DNA of 64,000 bases from Photobacterium chitinilyticum (GCF_004104355.1 NZ_RJLM01000003.1:248001-312000); one strand, 5' to 3'. Positions 43,901-54,285 are shown, numbered from the stretch's first letter. Program-made: numbers and translations. Notes: a model not told the origin generated them from the letters alone.

Positions 43901-46288
43901 TTACCAATTAAAGACGCGTTTGAAAAATTGCTCCACATTTTTCACACATCCCTTTTTTAGCGTTCCGTTCGGGTCCCACACTGGTAACTTTGTTGATCCG
44001 AGACAGCTTTGATCCAACCTTCCACCTTGACCGTGCTGATAGGTGAAGTCTGATACCTGCGGTGGCGTCCTAAGCACCAACGGCTCAGGATCTCGTCGTT
44101 GAATGTAATCAGCATACAGGCGGAGCGGACCTGAAGATCCGGTTAACTTGGCACTTTTATTGTCATCTCGTCCCATCCAGACAGTGACAACTTCTCTACC
44201 ATCCACACCGACATACCAGCTATCGCGCCCCTTGTCAGACGTGCCCGTTTTACCGGCCAAACGTGAAGAAGGAAGTATTGAATTCAAGTAACGTCCTGTC
44301 CCCATTGTTACCACCTTCTGCATACCATAGAGGGTTAGCCACGATGCTTGCCTGGACACGGCCTGAGATGATTTCGGCAAGCTTTGATACAGCACATTGC
44401 CGCTGTTATCGACAACCGCACTCAGCGCGGTCAGCTTGCTTTTTCGACCGCCACTGGCAATCGTCTGGTACATCTGGGTTACTTCCACGGGGGTAAGGGT
44501 AAAAGCCCCGAGCAACATCGATGGCAATTTGGGGATTTCATTCCGATCAATGCCCAATCTCTCCATCGTATCGATGACCTGCTCCAGACCGACCGCCATG
44601 CCAAGATTCACAGTCGGAATATTGTATGATTTCGCCAGTGATAGATATAAAGGCACGGCCCCCCGGTATTGACGGTCATAATTACGTGGAGACCAGTTTT
44701 CACCATTCTGCCCTTTTAAGGTTAACGGACGGTCCTGAAGGCTGGTTGCAAGCGAAAAACGCCCTGGCTGCTCAAGGGCTGCCAGATAAATTGCGGGTTT
44801 GACAACCGATCCGATTGGACGCTTGGCATCTATGGCCCGATTGAAACCATCATAGCCAGGGCGGCTTCCACCAACCATCGCGCGAATTTCACCACTAAGA
44901 CGATCTGCGATGACAACAGCTGTTTCCAGCTCATTACCAGCACGCTTTTCCAACTGGGGGATCATATGACGAACAGCTTGCTCTGCCTTAGCCTGCGAAT
45001 CAGGATCAAGCGTCGTAAATAGACGCAGTCCCTGACCGGGCTGATAATCGTCGACATGTTTTTTTAGTTCACGCTGCAGCTGGCCAAAATAGGCTGGCTG
45101 TCGGTGGGCAATCTGCCCTTTTTCTTGCAAATCCAGTGGCTTTTCAACGGCCAATTTATAATCGGCTTCTTCGAGAACACCATTTTCCGCCATTAGTCGC
45201 AGTACTAAATCTCGTCGGCGCTTAGCACGGTCAGGGTATCGCCACGGATTATAATAGGAAGGCCCTTTCACCAGCCCGACCAGCAACGCTTGCTGATCCA
45301 CTCTCAGCTCCGAGAGCGGCAAGTCAAAATAAAACCGCGAGCCCAGCGCAAAACCATGAACAGCATCGGCCCCACTTTGGGCCAGGTAAATCTGATTAAG
45401 GTAGGCATCAAGGATCTGCTCTTTGCTATAGCGATAATCTATGATCAGCGCCATATAGGCTTCTCTGAACTTGCGCCACAGGCTACGCTCACTGGTCAAA
45501 AAAAGGTTCTTGGCTAACTGCTGGGTTAGCGTACTACCGCCCTGCACCGTACGCCCGGCTTTTAAATTCGCCACAAATGCGCGGGCAATAGCCGAGGGAG
45601 AGATACCGTCATGCTGATAGAACTCCCTATCTTCGGTTGCAATCAGCGCATCAATCAGAGGCTTAGGCATTTCATCTTTTGGCAGATAAATTCGTTGCTC
45701 ATCCGTCTTTGTTTCCAGCATCCCGAGTAACTTTGGCTCGACACTGAAAATACCCAACTCACGCCCCGATACAGCTTCAGAAATCCGGCGTACCTTCGAG
45801 TAATCAAATTCGACAATCACATGCCTCTGCGGTTGTTCCCCATCCCTAAATTCGAACGGACGACGAATAAACTCGACCCTCAACCGGCTGGTTGAGTATT
45901 CCCCACTTTTCTTTGGGCTTGTGACCTTGCGATAGTTCAGCACTTCCAGCTCGTTCACCAAATCTTCATACCGGATCATTGCACCAGGTTGAAGTGTCAG
46001 CTCTCGGGCATAAACAACCGAAGGCAACTGCCATAACTGCCCTTCGAATTTCTCCGCCACCATTTGGTTAAGCGAATTTCCCATCCACAACATACCGGCG
46101 CTGATCAGCAGAACACCAACCAAACAACCACGTTTGAGCCACTGACCTCTCTTCGGTACAGCGTTTTGGGGAGATCTATCGGAAGAAGGTGATGAAGCAG
46201 AAGAGGTCGATTGAGCGTGTTGATTCGGTTTCTTGGGCGACGGTTGTTGCTCTGCATCTTGTCGCGGTTGTTTATCTGACGTTGCCAT
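43901..46288 (-). CDS. mrcB: Penicillin-binding protein 1B (MrcB)
   Basis: This 795-residue bifunctional enzyme polymerises and cross-links peptidoglycan. It has a cytoplasmic Gln/Ser/Pro-rich head, a membrane helix, a UB2H domain (LPSVVYARELTLQPG...RYEDLVNEL), a glycosyltransferase domain (EDREFYQHDGISPSAIARA, QGGSTLTQQLAKN) and a transpeptidase domain with SVVK, SYN and KTGTSDKG motifs. The UB2H domain that binds LpoB is a mark of PBP1b. Length is close to E. coli's 844. The promoter lies in a 200-base gap shared with the divergent 147-aa gene. Confidence 0.96.
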   Translation of the reverse strand: MATSDKQPRQDAEQQPSPKKPNQHAQSTSSASSPSSDRSPQNAVPKRGQWLKRGCLVGVLLISAGMLWMGNSLNQMVAEKFEGQLWQLPSVVYARELTLQPGAMIRYEDLVNELEVLNYRKVTSPKKSGEYSTSRLRVEFIRRPFEFRDGEQPQRHVIVEFDYSKVRRISEAVSGRELGIFSVEPKLLGMLETKTDEQRIYLPKDEMPKPLIDALIATEDREFYQHDGISPSAIARAFVANLKAGRTVQGGSTLTQQLAKNLFLTSERSLWRKFREAYMALIIDYRYSKEQILDAYLNQIYLAQSGADAVHGFALGSRFYFDLPLSELRVDQQALLVGLVKGPSYYNPWRYPDRAKRRRDLVLRLMAENGVLEEADYKLAVEKPLDLQEKGQIAHRQPAYFGQLQRELKKHVDDYQPGQGLRLFTTLDPDSQAKAEQAVRHMIPQLEKRAGNELETAVVIADRLSGEIRAMVGGSRPGYDGFNRAIDAKRPIGSVVKPAIYLAALEQPGRFSLATSLQDRPLTLKGQNGENWSPRNYDRQYRGAVPLYLSLAKSYNIPTVNLGMAVGLEQVIDTMERLGIDRNEIPKLPSMLLGAFTLTPVEVTQMYQTIASGGRKSKLTALSAVVDNSGNVLYQSLPKSSQAVSRQASWLTLYGMQKVVTMGTGRYLNSILPSSRLAGKTGTSDKGRDSWYVGVDGREVVTVWMGRDDNKSAKLTGSSGPLRLYADYIQRRDPEPLVLRTPPQVSDFTYQHGQGGRLDQSCLGSTKLPVWDPNGTLKKGCVKNVEQFFKRVFNW

Positions 46289-46490
46289 TAAATTCTATAC
46301 AGTCAATTACCGGGTAATTGTTTGTCCTCGGATATGAATTCGGTGCGACAATACCTGAAGCAATCAAGTTCGATGTCATCCTAGTGTCAGAGAACTGCCC
46401 CATAATTACTAGGAAGTAGAAATAATCTGGAGTTTCACGAAGAAATCGCTCAGAATACGCGCCCTGTTTAGCTTACTGCCGAGAAAGAAA

Positions 46491-46934
46491 ATGGAACGCG
46501 ATTACAAACTTGACTGCCTGCTGACAATGCCACGCCACGAGCTGGAAGAGTTCAGCATGAGAGTAATTGGCCGTATGGTTCCTGAAGATGTGATACAGGA
46601 GCTATTTACTTTCGAACAAGAAGAAGTTGATAGCGAAGATCGTATGAGGTCGGCACAGTTCGATGCCATGTTACGTATGACAGCTATCGCACTCGGCGAG
46701 GTCAAAATGGCTTTCTCTGAATCTGACAATGCACTGCAAAATGCCGAGCGAATGACCCGACTGATCCTATGGCACTTCTATGCCATGTCATTCAACCTTG
46801 AAGAGGCCGTATCACTGGAGCAGCACTGTGAGCAGGTAGAAAACATTCTGAAGAAGACACCGGATGATGCTTTCGGCTGGGTAAAGGTTCTCACTGAATT
46901 GTTGCACAAATATGCCGAAATAAGCGAAAAATAA
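46491..46934 (+). CDS. Conserved hypothetical protein, 147 aa
   Basis: I do not recognise this soluble, all-helical, acidic protein. It starts MERDYKLDCLLTMPRHELEE and has FTFEQEEVDSEDRMRSAQFD and a Trp/His segment MTRLILWHFYAMSF. The ribosome site GAGAAAG before ATG is good. It is divergent from mrcB and ended by a terminator. No membrane segments or metal motifs stand out. Confidence 0.6.
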   Translation: MERDYKLDCLLTMPRHELEEFSMRVIGRMVPEDVIQELFTFEQEEVDSEDRMRSAQFDAMLRMTAIALGEVKMAFSESDNALQNAERMTRLILWHFYAMSFNLEEAVSLEQHCEQVENILKKTPDDAFGWVKVLTELLHKYAEISEK

Positions 46935-46961
46935 GTACTTTAATTACAATTATATGACGGC

Positions 46962-46999
46962 AAAAAACCGCCGAACAACATCTGATTCGGCGGTTTTTA
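46962..46999. terminator. Bidirectional terminator
   Basis: AAAACCGCCGAA pairs with TTCGGCGGTTTT across a 10-base loop, flanked by A and T runs, between two convergent genes. Confidence 0.88.
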
Positions 47000-47036
47000 T
47001 TATTATATCTATACCCAATCTGAACCAATCAATTAA

Positions 47037-48746
47037 TCAGCCAGTCAGCGAACTTTGATGATGGCAGATTAACTCTTCCATCGATGCCTCAGCCCGTTGC
47101 TGGGCATGTTCTAGCGTATCTTCGTGGCTCATCGCCTCAACCACTTCATAATAACATTTTAGCTTTGGTTCAGTACCTGATGGGCGTACCACAACGCGTG
47201 AATCATCATCAAGATGATAAATCAGCACATCGCTGGAAGGCAGGTCAATAGGCTCAACCTTGCCATCAGCAGCTATCCTTTGCGATGTTTTCAAATCATC
47301 GGTCACTACAATATGGCGACCGGCAATTGTCTCCGGGGGAGAGGCCCGCAAACTATCACCAATAGGGGGAGATCCTGGCTGCAAAGCAATACTCTTCTGC
47401 ACATTGAGGTATAACCCGTGCTCGCGATAAATAGCTTCTAACTGATCCCAGACACTCTTTCCGTTAACTGCCAGCTCAGCTGCAAGCTGGGCAAAAGCGA
47501 CCAGAGCCGATAACCCATCTTTGTCCCATACCTCACTACCAACGGTATAACCCAGTGCTTCCTCGTAGGCAAACAAGAATCGGCTCTCTTCCGTCTCTCG
47601 CTGCATGGCTACATTAGTGAGCCACTTGAACCCGGTTAGGGTTTGGAAGTAATTGGCCTCGACTGATTTTGCTACCCGTTTCAATAAGCTCGAAGACACA
47701 ATTGTCGCCCCAACCAGATTTTGTCCTGGTTCGGCATGGGTCAGTAGATAATGGCCAAGCAGTACGCCAACCTGATCGCCGGTTAGCATCTGGTATTCAC
47801 CCTCTTCCGTTCTGGCAGCAACCGCAAAACGGTCGGCATCCGGATCGTTGGCGCATGCCAAGGTCGCGTTGTGTTTTTTTGCCTCGGCAATCACCATGTC
47901 CATCGCTCCCGGCTCTTCCGGATTCGGGAAATTCACGGTAGGAAAACGCCCATCCGGCTCACGCTGCTCGGCAACACTATAGACCTTGGTAAAACCAGCA
48001 TCGGCCAACAGCGCTTCCGCCATATTGGCACCAACACCATGCATCGCAGTATAGGAAAGGCTGATCCCCTCAGGCTGAGTATGATTCGACAGTAACTTAC
48101 TATTATTGACGGCCTGGCGATACGTGTCGTAGAACGACTCACTTAGCCAGAACAACAGGCCTTGCTGCTTGGCAAGCTCCAACTCGAGCAACTCAATATC
48201 ACTTTGAGTCGCAATATCTATCTGCGCGGCAATGCCTGAATCGTGAGGTGGAATAATCTGAGCACCATTGCCCCAGTAAACTTTAAAGCCGTTATATTCA
48301 GGAGGATTGTGACTCGCCGTCACGACCACACCTGCTGCCGCTTCAAAGTGCTTCACCCCGAATGCAACCATCGGTGTTGGGGCAACATGGGTTGTCATAT
48401 AGACTTTAATACCCTGCGCCGTAAGCGCTGATGCCGTTTCATGCGCAAATCGCTTCGAGTCCGGGCGGCCGTCAAAACCGATAATAACCCCTCGCTCAGC
48501 CGCATCTTGCTCTGTCGCCAGCAAATACTTACCAAGTCCCATCGCCGTTTCTTGAATCACCAGGCGGTTCATTCGGTTAGGTCCGGCCCCCACAATTCCC
48601 CTCAATCCAGCAGTACCAAACGCCAATCGACCTGAAAAACGTTCTGCCAATTCCGACTCAGCATTTGAGTCAATAAGCTGTTGTAACTCACCACGTGTTT
48701 TAGGGTCAGGATCTCGCGCTAACCAACTAGAAATTTCTGTCTTCAT
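47037..48746 (-). CDS. Phosphohexomutase (PGM2/ManB-like phosphoglucomutase)
   Basis: The 569-residue enzyme belongs to the alpha-D-phosphohexomutases. It interconverts phosphosugars (glucose-1-P/6-P or mannose or pentose phosphates). Motifs are FGTAGLRGIVGAGPNRMN, the phosphoserine loop TASHNPPEYNGFKVY, the metal loop DPDADR and the phosphate-binding RPSGTEPKLK. The length and the GTAGLRG start fit the PGM2-type phosphomutase group rather than E. coli Pgm. GGAA lies before ATG 48746. It follows a structured intergenic region. Confidence 0.9.
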   Translation of the reverse strand: MKTEISSWLARDPDPKTRGELQQLIDSNAESELAERFSGRLAFGTAGLRGIVGAGPNRMNRLVIQETAMGLGKYLLATEQDAAERGVIIGFDGRPDSKRFAHETASALTAQGIKVYMTTHVAPTPMVAFGVKHFEAAAGVVVTASHNPPEYNGFKVYWGNGAQIIPPHDSGIAAQIDIATQSDIELLELELAKQQGLLFWLSESFYDTYRQAVNNSKLLSNHTQPEGISLSYTAMHGVGANMAEALLADAGFTKVYSVAEQREPDGRFPTVNFPNPEEPGAMDMVIAEAKKHNATLACANDPDADRFAVAARTEEGEYQMLTGDQVGVLLGHYLLTHAEPGQNLVGATIVSSSLLKRVAKSVEANYFQTLTGFKWLTNVAMQRETEESRFLFAYEEALGYTVGSEVWDKDGLSALVAFAQLAAELAVNGKSVWDQLEAIYREHGLYLNVQKSIALQPGSPPIGDSLRASPPETIAGRHIVVTDDLKTSQRIAADGKVEPIDLPSSDVLIYHLDDDSRVVVRPSGTEPKLKCYYEVVEAMSHEDTLEHAQQRAEASMEELICHHQSSLTG

Positions 48747-49155
48747 TATTGATGTTCCTACGACGTTGATTACATTTACAACCTACTACAAATGATATTC
48801 ATTCGCATTAATTATTTCTTATCCTATCCTTGGAAACACCAAATGCTCAAACAATCACCTGTATTTTACTCTCACAGGTCAAAGTTTGTACTTGGCTAAA
48901 AGCGAAACAATGAATGAAGTATAGAGGGAATACCGTGCTCTACCATTTTTGCAGGAATAACCGGTATTAAAAATGCTTGTAAAGCATTAACTAAGAGAGT
49001 GCTGCACTTAGTTAATGAATCCAAGAAGCGATTTAAAGAAGGCGGGAAGCCGCTTAGATTGCAGGCGGACCAAAAAGTAAATTGAATAAAATAAAGGTAG
49101 ATCAGGTTAACAAATTACGGGGCCCCGAGCGGCACCCCGATATAAAATTGTACAA
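48747..49155. other. 409-base gap with mutually exclusive hairpins
   Basis: No gene is seen. At 48972-48988 AATGCTT and AAGCATT form one hairpin; at 48986-49016 ATTAACTAAG and CTTAGTTAAT form a perfect second one that shares three bases with the first. AAGCG (49026-49030) and CGCTT (49051-49055) form a third. CGGGG...CCCCG near 49119-49140 lies at the end of the yaiL transcript and could be its terminator. Confidence 0.5.
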
Positions 49156-49677
49156 TTACCACATCAGATCATCAGGGATCTTGAAGTCTGCGTACGGATC
49201 ATCTTCATCCATTTCCTGCTCGTCAGCAGTATTGTTCACGATAATCGTTGTTTCATCGCGCTGACTAATTTTATCAGCAACCACACCTGGAACAATCGCG
49301 TAGCTATCAAGGTAGCGGGCAATCGCCAAACGCCCCTTCACCAGTTGATCCTGAATCGATTTGTCGACATAAACTTTCTTTACAAGAGTCCCATCAGTAA
49401 AGTTATAGCCAATCTCACCGTCTTTACAGTCAATCTTATTCATCTCAACCAGTTGTTTCACCTGTGAGGCTATCGCTTTTTTATCTGCTTCAGCCTGCTT
49501 CTGACGGTTCAACTCTTGATCCTGAGCGGTTTGTGCTACTCGGTTTGCTTCAACAGCAGCTTTTGCTTCTTTGGCTTGGGTCCGGGACTTCTTAGAAGAT
49601 TTTCCGGCCTTTTTCATTTTTTTCTTATCAATAAGACCAGCTTTTAGCATCTGCTCTTGTAACGTTAGCTTTGCCAT
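49156..49677 (-). CDS. yaiL: YaiL/DUF2058 nucleic-acid-associated protein
   Basis: This 173-residue protein begins MAKLTLQEQMLKAGLIDKKK, followed by a Lys/Ala-rich helix (about residues 20-70), and then EIGYNFTDGTLVKKVYV and IARYLDSYAIVPG, the DUF2058 pattern. E. coli YaiL is annotated as a nucleoprotein/polynucleotide-associated enzyme; the activity is not established. The first part looks fit for binding RNA or DNA. GGAG precedes ATG at six bases. Confidence 0.88.
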   Translation of the reverse strand: MAKLTLQEQMLKAGLIDKKKMKKAGKSSKKSRTQAKEAKAAVEANRVAQTAQDQELNRQKQAEADKKAIASQVKQLVEMNKIDCKDGEIGYNFTDGTLVKKVYVDKSIQDQLVKGRLAIARYLDSYAIVPGVVADKISQRDETTIIVNNTADEQEMDEDDPYADFKIPDDLMW

Positions 49678-49860
49678 TTTGACTCCGTCGCGGGCACAGT
49701 TTCATTAAATAATGATAGCAACCGGCAGTGCCAATTTAAGGCTATGTCGATTGCTTAAAATATATCGTTATATTATCACTGTGCAACGAGAAACAGGTCA
49801 AGTCTATGAGGCGATAACAAGCGCTAAAAGCGACCACTCAGGGTCACTTATTAGCCAGAA

Positions 49861-51351
49861 TCAGTCCCATTTCCAGAACGCTTTACCAATCCCTTTGATT
49901 TTGGTTGCTGAAGGCACCGTATACCACGACTCATTTTGGGCACTAGAGCTTGATACATACCCAAGAAAAGTACTGTAAGCCTCACCTAAATCAACATGCT
50001 CCAACGGCGGCTCCCAGTCTTCAGGAATTATCACAACAAATGGATAACCCTGCTCATTTTTAAACCCGCCAACACCTTCGGCATTATTGACCGAGCTCCC
50101 CAACCTTGAGGCGTACTCAGGCAAATGAATTTCATAGCCTGTATTGGTGACATGCAGATAGGGGTCATAGGGAGGAAGAGCGATATCTGCAAGGTTCAAT
50201 GGTGTATCGAAGTCAAACGAAACACTGAATTTTTGCCCTTGGATAAGAGACACTTCGGCTTCCGTATTTGCAAACTCAAGGCCCGGTACCTGCATCAAAG
50301 ATTTAGTCCCCTGAAGCAAACGTTGGTCAAAGCTGCCTGATTGAGAAATCGACTTTGGATACCCGCTCTCTTGTACACTTGATCCCGCTTGAAACAAGTT
50401 CACCATTCCTGTCCCCGATGCTTCATCGGGCAAGCCAATATGTAGGTACCAATCATGAGTGAAACCCGATCCCCTGGCGATAATATAACCATAAATTAGC
50501 AAGGAACTCACTTTTTCCGCTGTCATGCCAAGACCAACCCGGTAGCCAACAACGAGATCGTTGAAGTCGTAGTCACTCTTTGCCGGATAGTTATCCTCAT
50601 AGGCAGCTATATAATATTCAACAGAAGAAGGAAAATAGACCCACGAATCTATTGGGTTCAATACCTGCCCCTGAGTGATCACCAAAGGGGCCTCACTCTG
50701 ACCGGGTGCCAGACCCGCCAGAAAGCTGGAGTCTTCGGCGCTAACGAGCGCAAGATCCTCAAAACCTGCCGTAAAATCATAAAACGCTTCTGGATCCCCC
50801 AAAGAAGTATTCGTTTCCAACAACGTAATATCTAATGTTGCCGAAGTTGCGTTATCCAAGGCAATATTTACCGGCATGGTGATTAACGCATCATACGAGC
50901 TTCCACTCAACGCACTGCTGCTACTCGGTGTGATCAATGATGAGCCAGTCTGACCAATCAAGGTATGATAAAGCTTCCGTTCTGTGGAACCGAACTTCGC
51001 CAGCATAGATTCAGTTGGTGTTGAATAATCGCTGAATGAAAAACTATTTCCACCTACAACAATTGTTAGTACCGCAGATTCAATCGCCACACCTTGACAA
51101 GAGGCCTTCTCAGAGCCATTTGCGGCCTCATTGACATCTACGGCAAAGACCAAAGAACCACCATGATCTGATCTCATTTCCTCAAGATCAGCGGCAGATA
51201 AATTATTTTTTTGCTGCTTGGCGCGGAATAAATCAATACTTCCACTTCCCTGCTTGATCGTATCTTTCAACTGAACGGATAGTGCAACTGCATTCGCCTG
51301 TGGTACCACGAGTACAGCCATCAACAACAAGCCTATGAAACTTCGACTCAT
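49861..51351 (-). CDS. LruC-domain secreted protein
   Basis: The 496-residue protein has a Sec signal (FIGLLLMAVLVVPQANA) and a LruC domain, marked by AYEDNYPAKSDYDFNDLVVGY with its D/N-rich likely calcium site (shown to 20 residues: YEDNYPAKSDYDFNDLVVGY). LruC proteins are surface or matrix-associated in Vibrio, Shewanella and Leptospira. It begins inside the stop of the lipoprotein gene upstream (ATGA), so both are translated from one message. The first part has many Ser/Thr residues and no repeats. No C-terminal sorting signal is evident. Confidence 0.88.
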   Translation of the reverse strand: MSRSFIGLLLMAVLVVPQANAVALSVQLKDTIKQGSGSIDLFRAKQQKNNLSAADLEEMRSDHGGSLVFAVDVNEAANGSEKASCQGVAIESAVLTIVVGGNSFSFSDYSTPTESMLAKFGSTERKLYHTLIGQTGSSLITPSSSSALSGSSYDALITMPVNIALDNATSATLDITLLETNTSLGDPEAFYDFTAGFEDLALVSAEDSSFLAGLAPGQSEAPLVITQGQVLNPIDSWVYFPSSVEYYIAAYEDNYPAKSDYDFNDLVVGYRVGLGMTAEKVSSLLIYGYIIARGSGFTHDWYLHIGLPDEASGTGMVNLFQAGSSVQESGYPKSISQSGSFDQRLLQGTKSLMQVPGLEFANTEAEVSLIQGQKFSVSFDFDTPLNLADIALPPYDPYLHVTNTGYEIHLPEYASRLGSSVNNAEGVGGFKNEQGYPFVVIIPEDWEPPLEHVDLGEAYSTFLGYVSSSSAQNESWYTVPSATKIKGIGKAFWKWD

Positions 51352-51716
51352 AACTGCCTCTCCCTTGAAATACTTCTATCTCCTTCAAAGTCACTGAATA
51401 GATCAAACTTCACCATCTCTTCATCATTCGGCAAAGAGAGAGGAAGCAGAATAGACTTCTGCTTATCAATTTGCCCCAGATACAGCACACTGCCTGACGA
51501 CAAATAAACTTTGAGAAATAGCCTCTCTCCCGTTAACGCGAACTCTCCGGGATCAAGTTCAAATGCGCTGATCCGGTATTGCTCAAAACGTGCATTTGGA
51601 GGGGCATTGTTATCACTGAGGCGGGTACTTTGTAGAGTGCTGGGAGCCGACGATGAAGATTCGCTGCCACACCCAGCCAAAATAAAACAAAGAGAGAATA
51701 ATAGCCTAGTTTTCAT
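51348..51716 (-). CDS. Lipoprotein coupled to the LruC protein, 122 aa
   Basis: A short lipoprotein: the signal RLLFSLCFILAGC ends in a lipobox with Cys17, followed by a Ser-rich linker and a beta-rich domain (RISAFELDPGEFALTGERLF). It has a strong GGAGG ribosome site. Its stop overlaps the LruC start. It may anchor the LruC protein or act in its export; this is inferred from gene coupling only. Confidence 0.75.
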   Translation of the reverse strand: MKTRLLFSLCFILAGCGSESSSSAPSTLQSTRLSDNNAPPNARFEQYRISAFELDPGEFALTGERLFLKVYLSSGSVLYLGQIDKQKSILLPLSLPNDEEMVKFDLFSDFEGDRSISRERQL

Positions 51717-51940
51717 TTCCTTCCTCCGAAGTAATAACCTAGGCTCATGGATTCAGATCTTGTGCCAACCTATTTCTCATTGTTAATCAACAATTTACAA
51801 ATACAAATGGGCAGGTATTGCAATACACGATTGATTTTGCGAGATAATTGGCATTTTAGATATCTCAACTATAAGATATTGCTTTTATAATCAGACAGTA
51901 ACATTCATTTCCTCGTCATGAGCATACAAGAAAGCGATGA

Positions 51941-51966
51941 AAAAAAGCGGCACAAGTGTACCGCTT
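51941..51966 (-). terminator. Terminator of astB
   Basis: On the minus strand AAGCGGTACACTTGTGCCGC plus TT forms a hairpin followed by a run of T. Confidence 0.85.
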
Positions 51967-51983
51967 ATGGTTTATTGCTTGCT

Positions 51984-53318
51984 CTAACGCTGGAAAGGAT
52001 AAACAGCGCCAAGAGAGAGGATTTGCGTCAACTCATCAAGGGCTGTACGAGATTCATCAAGTAGCTGTGGGTCGGCTAAGTCCGCTTCAACCAGGCTATC
52101 CCGGTAATGGGTATCTACCCACAGGTTGAGACGATTAAACAACGCCTCGTTCATCAAGGTTGCCGGGTTCACAGCCTGTTGTTCCTGCTCGTTCAGAACG
52201 ACACGCAAACGCAAACAGGCCGGGCCGCCGCCATTGGCCATACTCTGTTTCAGGTCGAAAATCTGAACTCTGTCGATACCACGTTTATCGGCCAGCATCT
52301 GTTCAATGTAAGCCCAGACATTAGTGTTATTGCGACACTCTTCAGGAAGCACAAGTAATGTTTCTCCTGACGGCAAAGCAAGCAGCTGGGAGTTGAACAG
52401 ATAGCTTGTTACGGCATCATCCACGGACACTGCACCAGTAGGTACTTCGATAATCTTAAAATCACCAGACATCTTCTTAGTCAGCTCATCATAAACGCCC
52501 TGCTGATTGTGAAATGCCTGCTCATGACAAAATAGAATGTCTTTATTGCCGACAGCAATAACATCGTTGTGAAACACCCCCTGATCAATCACTGCCGGAT
52601 TTTGCTGCGCAATAACCACCTTGTCACTCTCAAGCTGGTGCAGGCGAGCTACCGCTTCACAGGCTTCAAGCGTATGCCGAGCCGGAAATTTCGTCGGAGC
52701 CGGATGGCGACTGTCAAAGGCATGGCGACCATAGACAAAAAATTCAATACCCTTTTCATCATACTGATGGCAGAAGCGAGTATGATTTGCCGCACCTTCG
52801 TCACCAAAATGTTCTACCGACGGCAAGGCCGGATGATGTACAAAATGTTCTGTCGATGAAAATGTCGCTTTCAGAATTCGTCCGGTCACTTCGTGTTCAA
52901 TCGAGCGATGAAACTTGTTGGTCAAGTTCGCAGGCGTGAAATGAATTTTGCCGTCAGCCGTATCTGCCGATGGCGATACCGTTGCCGCATTGGCTGTCCA
53001 CATACTTGAAGCCGAGCAACAAGCTGCCAGCACCTTTGGGGCTTGTTTCGCCGCCTGCTCAATCACAACTTTATCGCTTCCGGTAAAGCCAAGCTGACGC
53101 AATGTCTTCACATCCGGGCGTTCCTGCGGCGCCAGCACCCCTTGAACCATTCCCATATCCGACAGGGCTTTCATTTTTGCCAGCCCCTGCTTGGCAGCCT
53201 GCTTAGGTTCTGACGGGACAGACTGGTTTTTTGCCGATGCAACATTACCAAATGACAACCCACTGTAGTTATGGGTCGGTCCTACCAATCCATCAAAATT
53301 CGCTTCAAGTGCTTTCAT
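51984..53318 (-). CDS. astB: AstB, N-succinylarginine dihydrolase
   Basis: The 444-residue enzyme hydrolyses N2-succinylarginine to succinylornithine, CO2 and ammonia, the second step of the AST arginine catabolic route. It has the guanidino-modifying fold; [18 protein letters not shown] at the start and [12 protein letters not shown] near the end (catalytic Cys) match E. coli AstB. I chose ATG 53318, which aligns with the E. coli start; ATG 53324 is possible. The other ast genes are not next to it. Confidence 0.93.
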   Translation of the reverse strand: MKALEANFDGLVGPTHNYSGLSFGNVASAKNQSVPSEPKQAAKQGLAKMKALSDMGMVQGVLAPQERPDVKTLRQLGFTGSDKVVIEQAAKQAPKVLAACCSASSMWTANAATVSPSADTADGKIHFTPANLTNKFHRSIEHEVTGRILKATFSSTEHFVHHPALPSVEHFGDEGAANHTRFCHQYDEKGIEFFVYGRHAFDSRHPAPTKFPARHTLEACEAVARLHQLESDKVVIAQQNPAVIDQGVFHNDVIAVGNKDILFCHEQAFHNQQGVYDELTKKMSGDFKIIEVPTGAVSVDDAVTSYLFNSQLLALPSGETLLVLPEECRNNTNVWAYIEQMLADKRGIDRVQIFDLKQSMANGGGPACLRLRVVLNEQEQQAVNPATLMNEALFNRLNLWVDTHYRDSLVEADLADPQLLDESRTALDELTQILSLGAVYPFQR

Positions 53319-53694
53319 AGACATTCCATGTTGATTTACCACCCCTTAAAGATAACAAAACATTTACAATCACAACAAGGGCGGAACAATGGGCCAGTCA
53401 GAGAAGGAGTATTAGATATAAACACCCAATCCAAGCATGACTATTCATCTCTACCTACGAACACAGGCGCTAGATCATTATCAGGGCTTACTCACGACAC
53501 TTCAGCGATCAAGCAGTTCTTTCTTGCTCGTTACTAAATCACGCCATCACTTATGATAAAAAGCAGAAAGCTAAATACATAATTACTCACATCACAACGG
53601 CAAAAAGCCAACCATATCATGGCTGAATTTTTTTCATTCTGTGTACCCGATCTGGCTTAAAGACTAATATATGTTCACTTTTCGCCGTAAAACA
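53319..53694. other. Intergenic region upstream of astB
   Basis: No gene is seen. The region near astB should hold its promoter. At 53608-53630 AGCCA and TGGCT form a weak hairpin followed by TTTTTTT on the plus strand. No clear ArgR site was found by eye. Confidence 0.4.
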
Positions 53695-54081
53695 CTACAT
53701 ATCCCATTCAACGATATGCCCTTCGTCATATACGCCGTCGCTATAAGCCGGGGTAAAATTGATAAAGATATTGTTTTTGTCGATAGGCACCTGCTCAGCA
53801 ACCGTATGGGCAATCAACTCGAGCATCGAAGCTATCTGCTTCTCGGTATTAAAATTGGGTGCAATTAGATCGATCAGTAACGGGTGGGTGTCAACAGGTT
53901 GGATATCGGCAATATTGCCATGATGGGCGTAGTGTGAATGAACAAGATACTCCCATGTGACCATAATATGGTGCTGCTCTATGTTGGCTGCATCAGATAT
54001 CGCCTGAGACAGGGCACTGATAACCTGTGGAATACGTACATCCTGTTCAAACGGTAATGACTTGATTCTAACTAATGGCAT
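53695..54081 (-). CDS. Tautomerase-like (DUF1904-type) protein
   Basis: This 128-residue protein begins with MPLVRIKSLPFEQDVRIPQV; an N-terminal proline after Met is the catalytic base in tautomerase-superfamily enzymes. The next part (AISDAANIEQHHIMVTWEYL) fits a beta-alpha-beta unit of that fold, and DUF1904 is the nearest family I know. Substrate is unknown. A GAGGGGT ribosome site lies before the ATG. Confidence 0.65.
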   Translation of the reverse strand: MPLVRIKSLPFEQDVRIPQVISALSQAISDAANIEQHHIMVTWEYLVHSHYAHHGNIADIQPVDTHPLLIDLIAPNFNTEKQIASMLELIAHTVAEQVPIDKNNIFINFTPAYSDGVYDEGHIVEWDM

Positions 54082-54247
54082 AACCTACCCCTCATCGAAA
54101 CAAACGCCTCACCCGGTACATATCAGGAGAGACATTGACAAGTGACTAAGTTAAAAGCCTAGTGAAGTTCGCCGTTAAGACACCATCTCATATTTGAGAC
54201 AGCAATAAAAAAATACTGCTACTTAATATTAAAAAACTATTGATGAT

Positions 54248-54276
54248 AAAAAAACACCTGCAAGTTGCAGGTGTTT
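54248..54276 (-). terminator. Terminator of the CDF transporter gene
   Basis: CAAACACCTGCAA and TTGCAGGTGTTTG (hairpin, minus strand) are followed by seven T. Confidence 0.88.
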
Positions 54277-54285
54277 GCAAATTGC

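Noticed and set aside
48961-49080. Hairpin-rich region as integron attC site or IS end
   Set aside because: No attC core sites, no gene cassette structure, no target duplication and no transposase remnant were seen.
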